A stretch of DNA of 33,300 nt from JANMDU01 sp031376455 (GTDB lineage Bacteria > Pseudomonadota > Gammaproteobacteria > Burkholderiales > Burkholderiaceae_C), in assembly GCA_031376455.1 (NCBI GenBank), contig JANMDU010000113.1:1-33300 (forward strand). Direction: 5' to 3'. This document shows, piece after piece, positions 14,670 to 23,612 of this stretch (within the stretch, counting starts at the first letter, position 1; every line of letters starts with the position of its first letter). Under the pieces are notes generated by a model. That model saw only the letters and a program-made list of their open reading frames with translations, searched no databases and was not told where the DNA came from. A program made the position numbers and the translations under genes.

Positions 14670-15953
14670 ATGATCACGCCAGTATTATCGACAGAGCAAG
14701 CCTTTGAGATCGCGAAAAGCTTCGATCTGCGCGATTTGCCGCCAGCGTTTTACGCCAATCCCTACCCTATCTACGATTGGCTTCGCGAACACGAGCCGAT
14801 TCGCCGTATGCCCGATGGCAGCCTGTTTCTCACGCGACATGCCGACTTGGTAAGCGTTTACAGAGATGCACAAACCTTCAGCTCCGACAAGCAAGCCGAA
14901 TTCACGCCAAAGTATGGTGCAGGCAGCCCGCTGCATGAGCATCACACGACAAGCTTGGTGTTTAACGATCCACCGCTGCACACACGGGTGCGCAAAATCA
15001 TCATGGGCGCGCTGTCTCGCCGCGCCATTGCAGAGATGGAGACTGGCTTGATCCAGCTCGTGGATGGGCTGCTTGATGGCATCAACGAGAAGGGCAGCGG
15101 TGATTTGATCGAAGATTTCGCATCAGCCATACCCGTAGAGATCATTGGCAATCTGCTGGGCATCCCGCATGCAGATCGCGCCCAGTTGCGCGGCTGGAGC
15201 TTGGCCATTCTCGCTGCGCTAGAGCCTCGTTTGTCTGCCGAGCAAGAGCAACTTGGTCACAGCAGGGTGCGCGAATTCAAAAGCTATCTGCAAGGCCTCG
15301 TGCGTGACCGCAGAAAGCACCCCGGTGATCACGAGCATGACGTCCTCACCCGCCTCATCCAAGCAGAGCCCGCGCTCACCGAGACCGAACTGCTGCAAAA
15401 CTGCATCTTCATCCTAAATGCAGGCCACGAGACCACCACCAACCTGATCGGCAACGCCCTCGTTGGCTTGCGTGACCATCCCCATGCTTTGCAACAAGCA
15501 CGATCAATCCATGAGCACTCTGCGCAGGAAATACGCCGGCAAACCAATGATTCATCTCTAAAAACAGCATGGGATACAGCCATCGACGAGTTCCTGCGAT
15601 TCGAGAGCAGTAACCAACTCTCCAACCGCCGTGCGACGCGCGACTTCGAGTTAGCTGGCCAATTCTTTGAAGCCGGCACGCTACTCACCCTGTGCATCGG
15701 TGCCGCCAACCGCGATCCCGCAGTCTTTGATCAACCCAACCAACTTGACTTGGCCAGAGCGCACAACAAACACCTCGCCTTCGGCTACGGCATCCACCAA
15801 TGCGCCGGCATGAGCTTGGCTCGCCTTGAAGGCCGCATTGCCATTTCCCGTTTTCTGCAGCGCTTTCCAAGCTACACGCTCACCGATGCACCCATGCGTG
15901 GCGGAAGAGCGCGATTTCGCAGCTTTTTAAGTGCAGGCTTTTCTATCGTTTAA
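14670..15953 (+). CDS. Cytochrome P450
   Basis: This soluble bacterial cytochrome P450 of 427 residues is a heme monooxygenase. The I-helix oxygen-activation motif AGHETTT lies near residue 250, the K-helix ExxR as EFLR near 306, and the heme-binding loop FGYGIHQCAG with the axial Cys near 378. The substrate is unknown. No ferredoxin or ferredoxin-reductase gene lies nearby, so electrons must come from partners elsewhere. The J-K region is unusually long: a repeat-derived stretch (RSIHEHSAQEIRRQTN) lies in frame between HPHALQQA and the K helix, where homologues usually run straight on. A weak hairpin follows the gene. Confidence 0.9.
   Translation: MITPVLSTEQAFEIAKSFDLRDLPPAFYANPYPIYDWLREHEPIRRMPDGSLFLTRHADLVSVYRDAQTFSSDKQAEFTPKYGAGSPLHEHHTTSLVFNDPPLHTRVRKIIMGALSRRAIAEMETGLIQLVDGLLDGINEKGSGDLIEDFASAIPVEIIGNLLGIPHADRAQLRGWSLAILAALEPRLSAEQEQLGHSRVREFKSYLQGLVRDRRKHPGDHEHDVLTRLIQAEPALTETELLQNCIFILNAGHETTTNLIGNALVGLRDHPHALQQARSIHEHSAQEIRRQTNDSSLKTAWDTAIDEFLRFESSNQLSNRRATRDFELAGQFFEAGTLLTLCIGAANRDPAVFDQPNQLDLARAHNKHLAFGYGIHQCAGMSLARLEGRIAISRFLQRFPSYTLTDAPMRGGRARFRSFLSAGFSIV
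15501..15563 (-). repeat. Palindromic repeat copy J, inside P450 gene
   Basis: On the minus strand this reads GTTTGCCGGCGTATTTCC then TGCGCAGAGTGCTCATGG, matching the family core blocks. It is within the P450 frame and does not interrupt it. Its right-end hairpin is degraded. It is read by the gene in the element's reverse sense, but in a different codon phase from copies E, G and H. Confidence 0.65.
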
Positions 15954-15965
15954 AGCGCCAAAGGC

Positions 15966-15992
15966 ACGGCTTAATTGCCGTCTAATTTTTTG
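15966..15992. terminator. Weak intrinsic terminator after P450
   Basis: ACGGC and GCCGT form a 5-bp stem around TTAATT and are followed by CTAATTTTTT on the plus strand. The loop contains the stop codon of the convergent dinD pseudogene. The stem is short, so efficiency is doubtful. Confidence 0.4.
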
Positions 15993-16811
15993 AGTTTTTT
16001 AGCGCTGCTCGGCAAAAAACTGTCTCCCGACACCACGCTTTTCCCCGTGCGCTTTTCTAGTAATTTGCGGGCTTGGCGAGCCATTCCGCCTCCCTCCAAG
16101 GCCGCCTGCTTGTTCTCGCTCATCCCACTTGCGTCTTCGCTTTCAGCGATCTGCCTTGTGGAGAGCTCAGCCAGCGCCGTGAAGATCAGCTCTGCCTCGC
16201 TCATGTGATCAAGCAAATTTTGGCTTTTGAGGCCTTTCATTCCTTTGTGCGCTTTGATGCTCACGCCAGACCATTCCTGATGGATGATGTCGGTGAGGAT
16301 GGCAAATTCGCTCCCTTCCTTGGATATCGTGTTTGCGCCAATAGTCTGTGGGCTTGTTGCGCGTCTCCTGCCCTGTCATGCGCTGGGCGATCCATTTGTC
16401 GTTGCGGCCATGTTGCTGCCAAGTTTGGCGGGCGCGGTCAAGCGAGAGAGCAGGATCGGCCATTTCTTGCATGCGCTCGTAGCCCACTTTGGCAAGCCAA
16501 CGCTTGATGGGCTCAGCTTTGGGGCTGGGGATGAATTGGACGATGCGCAGCAAGTTTTCTACAGTGGTGCAATCAGTGCGGCGTAATTTGCCATCTGCGG
16601 AGGGCAATTTCAACTGTCGACAATTTGTCGACAGTTCAGCGCCGTCTTCAGGCTTGACGCGAATCTTCATCTTGAACCAGTAATCGCGAGCGTTTTCGCT
16701 CTCTGTCAACACCTGCACCACATCGATCACGGAAAACCACCAAGTCTCCGTTTCTTCGTCATACAAGCGGCGAATGGAATGTCCATCAAATTGGGTGAGC
16801 AAGATTTTCAT
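15971..16811 (-). pseudogene. dinD: dinD-like gene, frameshifted
   Basis: The 5' part (from 16811) encodes a BRO-N/DinD-type domain: RRLYDEETETWWFSVIDVVQ, then RWLAKVGYERMQEMADPALS and WIAQRMTGQETRNK. The frame then goes wrong after KHDIQ. The continuation EFAILTDIIHQEWSGVSIKA and the C-terminal HMSEAELIFTALAELSTRQI lie in another frame, open to 15971. Removing one G from the GG at 16318-16319 would rejoin them, so a single-base insertion is the simplest cause. Related genes are DNA-damage-inducible, and a LexA-like box lies upstream. A sequencing error remains possible. The C-terminal piece has an internal ATG but is unlikely to act alone. Confidence 0.75.
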
Positions 16812-16839
16812 AAGTGCATTTCTATTGGCGATGAAATGA

Positions 16840-16859
16840 TACTGTTTATAAATACATAT
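16840..16859. promoter_or_regulatory. LexA-like SOS box upstream of dinD
   Basis: TACTGTTTATAAATACATAT differs little from the SOS-box pattern TACTGTATATATATACAGTA. It keeps CTG, the AT-rich ten-base spacer and CA of the final CAG. It lies about 30 bases upstream of the dinD start, where a LexA operator would be expected. Confidence 0.6.
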
Positions 16860-16898
16860 TCCAGCAAATCAAATGAGCGCGCCCTTTAGAATCAAGGT

Positions 16899-17582
16899 GT
16901 GCAAGCAACTCTCCTTACTCGAGCCCTCATCTTCGACATGGATGGCACCATGATCGATTCGATGCCATATCACGCCAAATCATGGGCGGTGTTTGCGCAG
17001 CGCCATCGCGTGACGATGGATTTGCCTGAGCTGATGCGGCGCACCACAGGGCGCACGGGCACAGAATGCATGGGTGAGCTGTTTGGCCGCGTGATGAGCG
17101 TGGAAGAGGCGCTGCCGCTGGTGCATGAGAAGGAAGAGATTTACCGCGCAATGTTTGCCGCCGAATTCACTGAGGTGCGCGGGTTCAAAGCGTTTTACGC
17201 TGCAGCGCGCACGCTGGGCCTGAAAACTTGTGTGGGCACAGCAGGGGATATTCACAACGTAGAGTTTGCGCTCGGACATCTGAAGCTCGCTGAGCCACCA
17301 AACGCCATCATTCGCGGCGATATGGGATTGCCAGGCAAGCCCGAACCCGCTATCTTTTTAGAAGCAGCTCGCGCAATATCTGTGCCGGCAAGCCATGCAA
17401 TTGTCTTTGAAGATGCGCCCTTGGGTATTGAAGCAGCGCGGCGCGCGGGCATGCGGGCTGTGGCGATTTGCAGCACGCATTCGCCGCAAGAATTAGCAGG
17501 CGATCATGTGATCGCCTCAGTTAAAAATTATGAAGAATTGATCGCGCATGGCTTATTGCAAAGCCTGCACATCCCCGTTTGA
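16899..17582 (+). CDS. HAD-superfamily phosphatase (beta-phosphoglucomutase-like)
   Basis: This 227-residue haloacid-dehalogenase family enzyme carries motif I in ALIFDMDGTMIDSMPYHA (nucleophile Asp near residue 13), a helical cap (residues ~20-85), GTAGDIHNVEF as motif II region, GLPGKPEPAIFLEAA with the motif III Lys, and VFEDAPLGIEAARRAGM with motif IV acidic residues. Such enzymes dephosphorylate sugar phosphates or similar compounds; the substrate is not readable. It starts with GTG, the first possible start after an upstream stop, and puts the motif I Asp at the usual position. It ends 18 bases before pepN and may be co-transcribed with it. Confidence 0.8.
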   Translation: MQATLLTRALIFDMDGTMIDSMPYHAKSWAVFAQRHRVTMDLPELMRRTTGRTGTECMGELFGRVMSVEEALPLVHEKEEIYRAMFAAEFTEVRGFKAFYAAARTLGLKTCVGTAGDIHNVEFALGHLKLAEPPNAIIRGDMGLPGKPEPAIFLEAARAISVPASHAIVFEDAPLGIEAARRAGMRAVAICSTHSPQELAGDHVIASVKNYEELIAHGLLQSLHIPV

Positions 17583-17600
17583 AATAAAAGAGAAAAAAGT

Positions 17601-20339
17601 ATGTTTAAAGAAGGTTCAGCCACTTCTCACGTGATCCGACGCGAGGATTACACGCCGCCCACCTTTTGGATCGACACCGTCGATCTCACCTTCGATCTCG
17701 ACCCCGCCAAAACGCGCGTGCTCAGCAAAATGCACATCCGCCGCAATGCCGATGCTGCGCAGGATGCGCCACTTCGCTTAGAGGGCGTGGAGCTCAATCT
17801 CGCTCGCGTGCTCGTCAATGGCGCGGGCTGCTCTTTCAAAATGGATGGCGATACCTTGGTGCTCGATGGCCTGCCCGCAGAGTGCGATTTGGAGATTTTT
17901 ACCACCTGCAATCCAGCAAAAAACACCTCGCTCACAGGCCTGTATGTCAGCCAAGAGACGTTTTTTACGCAATGCGAAGCAGAAGGTTTCCGACGCATCA
18001 CTTACTTCCTAGACCGCCCCGATGTGATGGCCAGCTACACCGTCACGCTGCGTGCTGAAAAGACGCTCTACCCTGTGCTTTTGAGCAACGGCAATCTGGT
18101 GGAATGCGGCGATCTTCCCGAAGGCAAACATTTCGCCTAATGGGTTGATCCACACAAAAAGCCTTGCTATCTTTTCGCCTTGGTAGCAGGCAAACTTGTA
18201 GCCAGAGAACAGCGCATCACCTCGCGCAGCGGCACGGATCATTTGCTGCAAGTCTTCGTGCGCGCTGGCGATTTAGACAAAACTGAACACGCCATGAATT
18301 CACTCATGGCCTCAGTCGCGTGGGATGAAGCCCGCTTCAATTTGCCGCTCGATCTGGAGCGTTTCATGATCGTCGCTACCAGCGATTTCAACATGGGCGC
18401 GATGGAAAACAAAGGCCTCAATATCTTCAACACCAAATACGTGTTGGCCAACCCCGCCACGGCCACAGACGTGGATTACGCGAACATCGAATCCGTCGTC
18501 GGCCACGAGTATTTTCACAATTGGACGGGCAACCGCATCACCTGCCGCGATTGGTTTCAGCTCTCGCTCAAAGAAGGATTGACCGTCTTCCGCGATCAAG
18601 AATTCAGCCAAGACCTGTGCCCCACGCCATCAGCCCGAGCCGTCAAGCGCATTGAAGATGTCCGCGTGCTGCGCCAGGCGCAATTCCCCGAGGATGCCGG
18701 CCCGATGGCGCATCCGGTGCGCCCGGATCAGTACGCGGAGATCAATAATTTCTACACGGTGACGATCTACGAAAAAGGCGCAGAAGTCGTGCGCATGATG
18801 CAAAGCTTGACCGGCCGCGCAGGCTTTGCCAAAGGCATGGCGGAGTATTTCAAGCGGCATGATGGGCAAGCCGTGACTTGCGATGATTTTGCGAATGCGA
18901 TTGCCGCCGCCAACCCGGGCTCTGCGCTGCAAACGCTGCTGCCGCAATTTTTGCGCTGGTATTCGCAAGCAGGTACACCGCGCGTGAAAGCAAACGGCGT
19001 GTATGACGCAGCCAAGCAGACCTACACGCTTAGCCTACAGCAAAGCTGCCCCGCTACGCCCGGCCAGTCTACCAAAGAGCCCTTCGTGCTGCCTCTCGCA
19101 ATTGGCCTGGTCAACGCATCAACAGGCCAAGACATGCCGCTCCAGCTCGCGCATGAGCCGCAAGCTGCGCAAGCCGCGCGCACCATCGTGCTCACGCAAG
19201 CAAGCGAAGTGTTGCAGTTCATCGGCGTGGCCACTGAGCCCGTGCCCTCGCTCTTTCGCGGCTTCTCCTCGCCGGTGATTTTGGAGTTTGATTACAGCGA
19301 AGAGCAGCTCATCGCCCTGCTCGCGCACGACAACGATCCCTTCAACCGCTGGGAAGCTGCGCAGAGGCTCGCGATGAAAGCTGCACTGTCTGCTCTAAAA
19401 CCGAATACTATCGATTCGATAGCACCTAAAGCAATAAATACGCCGACTAAAAGCTTATTTAATGCTGAAAACTTTGCAGGGAGTAAGCTTTTAACTGCTC
19501 TGCGCCATATCTTACGTGATGCATCACTCGATGCCGCCTTCAAAGAACTCGTGCTCACCCTGCCCGCTGAGACGTATATCGCGGAGCAGCTTGATGTGGT
19601 TGATCCACAAGCCATCCATGCCGTGCGCGAAGGCATGCGCCAAGCGCTGGCTACGGCTTTGTTCGATGACTGGGCAGCCGCTTACGAGGTCAACAAAGAC
19701 ACCGGCGCTTACTCGCCTGATGCGGTCAGTTCAGGCCGCCGCTCGCTAGCCAATCTCGCGCTGACGATGCTTTGCCTCGGGGCACAAAACACAGCGAGAG
19801 ACGTGTGGCATGGCAAAGCTTATCAGCGTTTCAAAGACGCGGGCAACATGACAGACCGCTTTGGCGCACTCTGCGCACTAGTCGCTAGCGCTAGCGCACA
19901 TGCCGCACCCGCTCTAGAAAAATTTCATGCCATGTTCAAGCACGAAGCTCTCGTGATCGACAAATGGTTTGCCCTGCAAGCTGGCAGTCCGGATCGCGGC
20001 GGCAATATCTTGCCGCAAGTGCGCTCACTCATGCAGCATGCAGATTTCAACCTCAAAAACCCCAACCGCGCCCGCAGCCTCATCTTCAGCTATTGCAGCG
20101 CCAACCCAGCGGCCTTCCATCGTCAGGACGCAGCAGGCTATGTCTATTGGGCAGATCAAGTGCTGGCACTCGATGCCATCAACCCCCAAGTCGCCGCTCG
20201 CTTGGCTCGCGCCTTAGATCGCTGGAAGAAGCTCGCCCAGCCTTATCAGGATGCTGCCAAGCATGCGATTGAAAGGGTGGCGGCAAAGAGCGATTTGAGC
20301 AACGACGTCCGCGAGGTCGTTTCGCGGGCTTTGGCTTAA
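17601..20339 (+). pseudogene. pepN: Aminopeptidase N, interrupted by one in-frame stop
   Basis: This M1-family zinc aminopeptidase gene encodes about 912 codons. GAMENKGLNIF (exopeptidase motif, near residue 265), HEYFHNWTGNRITCRDWFQL (HExxH near 301, with the third zinc ligand Glu in LKEGLTVF) and a helical C-terminal domain are intact. A TAA at 18138-18140 splits the frame after PEGKHFA, and reading resumes in the same frame with WVDPHKKPCYLFALVAG, a PepN-typical phrase. Homologues usually have Lys there, so AAA or AAG to TAA by substitution is likely. Without readthrough or reinitiation the protein lacks its catalytic part. Palindromic repeat copy E lies in frame near residue 600. A sequencing error is an alternative. 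Confidence 0.85.
19401..19453 (-). repeat. Palindromic repeat copy E, inside pepN
   Basis: On the minus strand this reads CTTTTAGTCGGCGTATTTA, then TTGCTTTAGGTGCTATCG. The hairpin CTATCGA-T-TCGATAG is perfect on 7 bp. The gene reads it as NTIDSIAPKAINTPTKS, which resembles the peptide from copy G (SIAFSAINTPANAS). Confidence 0.7.
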
Positions 20340-20367
20340 ATAAACCCTTTACTGTTTTCAAAAAAAT

Positions 20368-20477
20368 GAACACGGAGGTCACGGAAACGACACGAAAGAC
20401 ACAAAAATAAGATGTGGATTTTTTAGTGACTTCCGTGAAGCCTCTGTGTCTTCCGTGTTCTTCTTCTTTAGCCTGCC
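20368..20477. repeat. TTCCGTGT-type repeat between pepN and fbp
   Basis: GAACACGGAGGTCACGGAA (20368-20386) can pair with the stretch 20431-20460, which contains TTCCGTGAAG and CTTCCGTGTTC. The segment 20444-20477 is nearly identical to 7424-7455. It occupies almost the whole intergenic region, so any fbp promoter must lie inside or beside it. Confidence 0.6.
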
Positions 20478-20490
20478 CAAAAACTAAGTT

Positions 20491-21528
20491 ATGAACAAAC
20501 CCATTTCCCTCTCCCGCCACCTCCTAGAAAAGCAACGCGCCAGCAAAAGCGATGCAGCCCCGAGCGGCAACATCCCCCCCAAGCTTCGTCTGCTGCTAGA
20601 GATCGTCGCCAGAGCCTGCAAGAGCATCAGCCATGCGGTGAACAAAGGTGCCTTAGGCGGTGTGCTCGGCGCAGCAGAGAACAACACAGAAAACATCCAA
20701 GGCGAAATGCAGAAAAAGCTCGACATCATTGCCAATGAAGTCTTGATCGAAGCCAACGAATGGGGCGGCCACTTAGCAGCGATGGCCAGCGAAGAGATGG
20801 ACAGCATTTACGTCGTGCCCAATCGTTATCCGCAAGGCGAATACCTGCTGCTGTTCGATCCACTCGATGGCTCGTCGAATATCGACATCAATGTAAGCAT
20901 CGGCACGATCTTCTCCGTGTTAAAAAAGCCCGAGGGATCGGACGCAGTCACCGAGCAAGATTTTTTGCAAGCGGGTTCAAAACAAGTCGCTGCAGGCTAT
21001 TGCATTTACGGCCCGCAAACCACGCTCGTGCTCACGGTGGGCCAGGGCGTCGTCATGTTTACGCTGGATCGCGAGCAAGGCAGCTTCGTGATGACGGAAG
21101 ACAATGTGCGCATCCCCGAAGACACGCAAGAATTCGCCATCAACATGAGCAATATGCGCCACTGGGCGTCGCCGGTGCGCCGCTATATCGACGAATGCCT
21201 AGAAGGCAAAGAGGGCCCGCGTGGCAAAGATTTCAACATGCGCTGGATCGCCGCGATGGTGGCCGATGTGCATCGCATCTTGACGCGCGGTGGCGTGTTC
21301 CTCTACCCTTGGGACAAACGCGAGCCCGGCAAAGCTGGCAAGCTTCGCCTCATGTACGAGGCCAACCCGATGAGCTGGCTGATAGAGCAAGCCGGTGGCG
21401 CGGCAACGAACGGTAAACAGCGCATCATGGACATTCAGCCCTCTAAGCTCCACGAGCGGGTGAGTGTGATTTTGGGCAGCAAAAACGAAGTCGAACGCGT
21501 TACCCGCTATCACAGTGACGCTGTTTGA
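20491..21528 (+). CDS. fbp: Fructose-1,6-bisphosphatase, class I
   Basis: This 345-residue class I FBPase hydrolyses fructose 1,6-bisphosphate to fructose 6-phosphate in gluconeogenesis and is Mg-dependent and cytoplasmic. LFDPLDGSSNIDINVSIGTI (near residues 121-140) contains the metal-binding DPLDGSSN motif. MASEEMDS lies upstream of it, GGVFLYPWDKREPGKAGKLR near 269-288, and MSWLIEQAGGAATNG near 295. The length and N-terminal SLSRHLLEKQR fit the beta-proteobacterial type. It is followed directly by a tRNA-Thr gene with its own -10 box. Confidence 0.95.
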   Translation: MNKPISLSRHLLEKQRASKSDAAPSGNIPPKLRLLLEIVARACKSISHAVNKGALGGVLGAAENNTENIQGEMQKKLDIIANEVLIEANEWGGHLAAMASEEMDSIYVVPNRYPQGEYLLLFDPLDGSSNIDINVSIGTIFSVLKKPEGSDAVTEQDFLQAGSKQVAAGYCIYGPQTTLVLTVGQGVVMFTLDREQGSFVMTEDNVRIPEDTQEFAINMSNMRHWASPVRRYIDECLEGKEGPRGKDFNMRWIAAMVADVHRILTRGGVFLYPWDKREPGKAGKLRLMYEANPMSWLIEQAGGAATNGKQRIMDIQPSKLHERVSVILGSKNEVERVTRYHSDAV

Positions 21529-21534
21529 GCAGGA

Positions 21535-21540
21535 TATAAT
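21535..21540 (+). promoter_or_regulatory. TATAAT -10 box for tRNA-Thr
   Basis: A perfect TATAAT lies 10 bases before the tRNA 5' end and just after the fbp stop. No good -35 hexamer was seen at 17-base spacing. A G+C-poor segment (TTTAAGG) follows. Confidence 0.55.
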
Positions 21541-21550
21541 TTAAGGCTTA

Positions 21551-21626
21551 GCCGGTGTAGCTCAGTCGGTAGAGCAGCTCATTCGTAATGAGAAGGTCGG
21601 GTGTTCGATTCATCTCTCCGGCACCA
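21551..21626 (+). tRNA. tRNA-Thr (anticodon CGT)
   Basis: The gene is 76 nt with encoded CCA. The acceptor strand GCCGGTG pairs with CTCCGGC apart from one T-T mismatch. The D-arm is AGCTCAGTCGGTAGAGC, the anticodon loop TTCGTAA carries CGT (reads ACG, threonine), and the T-arm contains GTTCGATTC. The sequence follows the usual bacterial tRNA-Thr(CGT) pattern. Confidence 0.95.
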
Positions 21627-21630
21627 ATGT

Positions 21631-21666
21631 AAAAAGCTCTGATTCTTGCGAATCAGAGCTTTTTTT
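21631..21666. terminator. Intrinsic terminator (bidirectional) after tRNA-Thr
   Basis: AAGCTCTGATTC and GAATCAGAGCTT form a 12-bp stem with a TTGC loop, followed by a T run on the plus strand and preceded by five A. It can end the tRNA transcript and, read on the other strand, hemH transcription from the minus strand. Confidence 0.9.
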
Positions 21667-21681
21667 CTGCCTAAATGCTGG

Positions 21682-22806
21682 CTAGCTGATTGAGCCCATC
21701 GCGGCTGCAATTTGCTTTTGCATCGCAAGCTCTTGCACATTCGGCGCACTTTTGGTGTCCCAGCCAGACAGATGCTGCTCGGCCACATCGGCTAATGCCG
21801 TAATCCAAGGCTGCGAATCATTGAGACACGGTATGTAGCTGAATTCTTTGCCGCCTGCATGCAGGAAGGCTTCTTTGGCCTCCATGGAAATCTCTTCTAA
21901 GGTTTCTAAGCAATCGACGGGAAAGCCCGGACACATGACTTCGACGCTTTTGAGCCCTTTCTGAGCCAGATCAATCAAGGTGGGCTCGGTGTAAGGCTCT
22001 AGCCATTTGGCTTTGCCAAAGCGCGATTGAAAGGTAACTTTGTATTGTTCTTTGCTCAGACCTAAGCGCTCGGCAAGCAAACGAGCCGTTTTGTGGCATT
22101 CGCAGTGGTAAACATCGCCCAACTGCAAGGTGCGCTCGGGCACGCCGTGAAAGCTCATCACGAGCTGATCGGCTCGCCCGTTGGTTTGCCAATGACCGCG
22201 CACGCGTTGCACGAGCGCTTCGATAAACGCCGGGTGATCATGATAATGATTGACAAAGCGCAGCTCTGGTACGGTGCGCGTCTTGGCGGCCCAGCTATAG
22301 ACCGCATCAAACACACTGGCGCTCGTGGTGCCGCTGTATTGTGGATAAAGCGGCAAGATGAGGATGCGCCTAAAGCCTTCCTCTTTCAGCGCTTGCAATT
22401 GACTTGGAATGCTCGGGTTGCCATAGCGCATGCCAAGCAACACGCGCACGCGATGGCCACGCTGCGCTAAGCTGCCCTGCAAAAGAAGCGCGTTTTTATC
22501 GCTCCAGACTTTGAGCGGCGAGCCGCCGCCTTTGCCTTCTTTGTCAGGCGCGATCCAGATGCTTTCATATTTTTTTGCAGATTTTGCGGGGCGAAAACGC
22601 AAAATAATGCCATTCAGAATCAGCCACCAAATGAGTTTAGGAATTTCGACAACGCGTTGATCGCTTAGGAACTCGCCCAAATACCTGCGCAAAGCCGGTG
22701 CGGTGGGCGCATCAGGTGTGCCAAGGTTGCAAAGCAATATTGCTGTGGTCGATTGGTATTGATTTGCGCTGCCATGGGCGTAGGAGGGTTCTTTTTGGAA
22801 GGCCAT
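21682..22806 (-). CDS. hemH: Ferrochelatase
   Basis: This 374-residue ferrochelatase inserts Fe(II) into protoporphyrin IX, the last step of heme synthesis. AILLCNLGTPDAPTAPALRR lies near residues 23-42, LPLYPQYSGTTSASVFDAVY near 150-170, and QLVMSFHGVPERTLQLGD carries the metal-site His (near 220). VTFQSRFGKAKWLEPYTEPT holds the conserved acceptor region with the late Glu, and VMCPGFPVDCLETLEEI the other conserved Glu (near 310-320). The start codon is within about 20 bases of the divergent HAD gene, so the two promoters must overlap the opposite gene. No strong ribosome-binding site was seen. Confidence 0.95.
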   Translation of the reverse strand: MAFQKEPSYAHGSANQYQSTTAILLCNLGTPDAPTAPALRRYLGEFLSDQRVVEIPKLIWWLILNGIILRFRPAKSAKKYESIWIAPDKEGKGGGSPLKVWSDKNALLLQGSLAQRGHRVRVLLGMRYGNPSIPSQLQALKEEGFRRILILPLYPQYSGTTSASVFDAVYSWAAKTRTVPELRFVNHYHDHPAFIEALVQRVRGHWQTNGRADQLVMSFHGVPERTLQLGDVYHCECHKTARLLAERLGLSKEQYKVTFQSRFGKAKWLEPYTEPTLIDLAQKGLKSVEVMCPGFPVDCLETLEEISMEAKEAFLHAGGKEFSYIPCLNDSQPWITALADVAEQHLSGWDTKSAPNVQELAMQKQIAAAMGSIS

Positions 22807-22825
22807 GCGTTATTCTCGCAGGGCT

Positions 22826-23536
22826 ATGCTCCAAGTTTCAAGAATTCGCGCAATATCCTTTGATTTAGACGATACGTTGTGGCCGATTTGGCCCGTGATC
22901 GAGCGGGCTGAAAAAGCGCTGATGGCTTGGCTCACCGAGCATGCGCCGATGACGGCCGCGCTGCTTGCCTCGCCGACTGCGCTGCGCGAAATCCGGGAAT
23001 ACATGCACGATGTGATCTTAAAAACCAAACCCGAGATCGCGCATGATTTAAGCGCGATTCGCAAAGAATCGATTCGCTTGGCGCTTGACCGCGCCGGAGA
23101 CGATCCGCTGCTGGCAGACGACGCATTTGCCGCCTTTTTTGCCGAGCGCAATCGTGTGGTCTTCTATGACGATGCCCTGCCCGCCCTTGCTGCACTTGCA
23201 AAACGCTATTGCCTTGTCTCACTGTCCAACGGGAATGCACAGCTTGATCGCGTGGGCCTCGCGCCCTATTTCAGGGCAGCAGTCAGCGCAACAGATTTTG
23301 GCGTGGCCAAACCAGACGCCAGGATATTCAATGAAGCCGCGCGACTGGCCGGCGTGCAGGCAGACGAAGTGTTGCACGTGGGCGATGATGCTGCGCTAGA
23401 TGTGGTGGGAGCACTTGACGCTGGCATGCAAGCGGTTTGGCTCAATCGGCAGGATAAGCTCTGGCCGCACGAACAGCAGCCCACCTTAGAAATCGCATCG
23501 CTTGCCGAGCTGACCACCTTGCTTGGCTGCGCATGA
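22826..23536 (+). CDS. HAD-superfamily hydrolase
   Basis: This protein of about 236 residues has the HAD nucleophile motif AISFDLDDTLWPIWPVIERA (Asp near residue 12), a helical cap (~30-100), SLSNGNAQLDRVGL as motif II (near 132), GVAKPDARIFNEAA with the motif III Lys, and VLHVGDDAALDVVGALDAGM as motif IV. It resembles YigB/FMN-phosphatase-like members, but the substrate is not certain. The ATG at 22826 puts motif I at the usual distance; an ATG at 22805 is in frame but overlaps the start of divergent hemH. Confidence 0.8.
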   Translation: MLQVSRIRAISFDLDDTLWPIWPVIERAEKALMAWLTEHAPMTAALLASPTALREIREYMHDVILKTKPEIAHDLSAIRKESIRLALDRAGDDPLLADDAFAAFFAERNRVVFYDDALPALAALAKRYCLVSLSNGNAQLDRVGLAPYFRAAVSATDFGVAKPDARIFNEAARLAGVQADEVLHVGDDAALDVVGALDAGMQAVWLNRQDKLWPHEQQPTLEIASLAELTTLLGCA

Positions 23537-23548
23537 TGTATTTTTTAG

Positions 23549-23611
23549 AGCATTTTAGGCGTCTAGCCGTCATAGAATATGCGTGAAGCGCTCACTTTTT
23601 AATAGTATTCA
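23549..23611 (+). repeat. Palindromic repeat copy F
   Basis: This copy reads GCATTTTAGGCGTCTAGCC, then GTCATAGAATATGCGTGAAG and CGCTCACTTTTTAATAGTAT. It shares the GAGCATTTTAG and TGCGTGAAG variants with copy C. It fills most of the gap between the HAD gene and the FAD-oxidase gene and ends one base before that gene's ATG. Confidence 0.7.
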
Positions 23612-23612
23612 C

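Noticed and set aside
17502..17519. GGCGATCATGTGATCGCC palindrome as a terminator or operator
   Set aside because: It lies inside the coding region of the HAD phosphatase with no T run after it; probably chance from codons.
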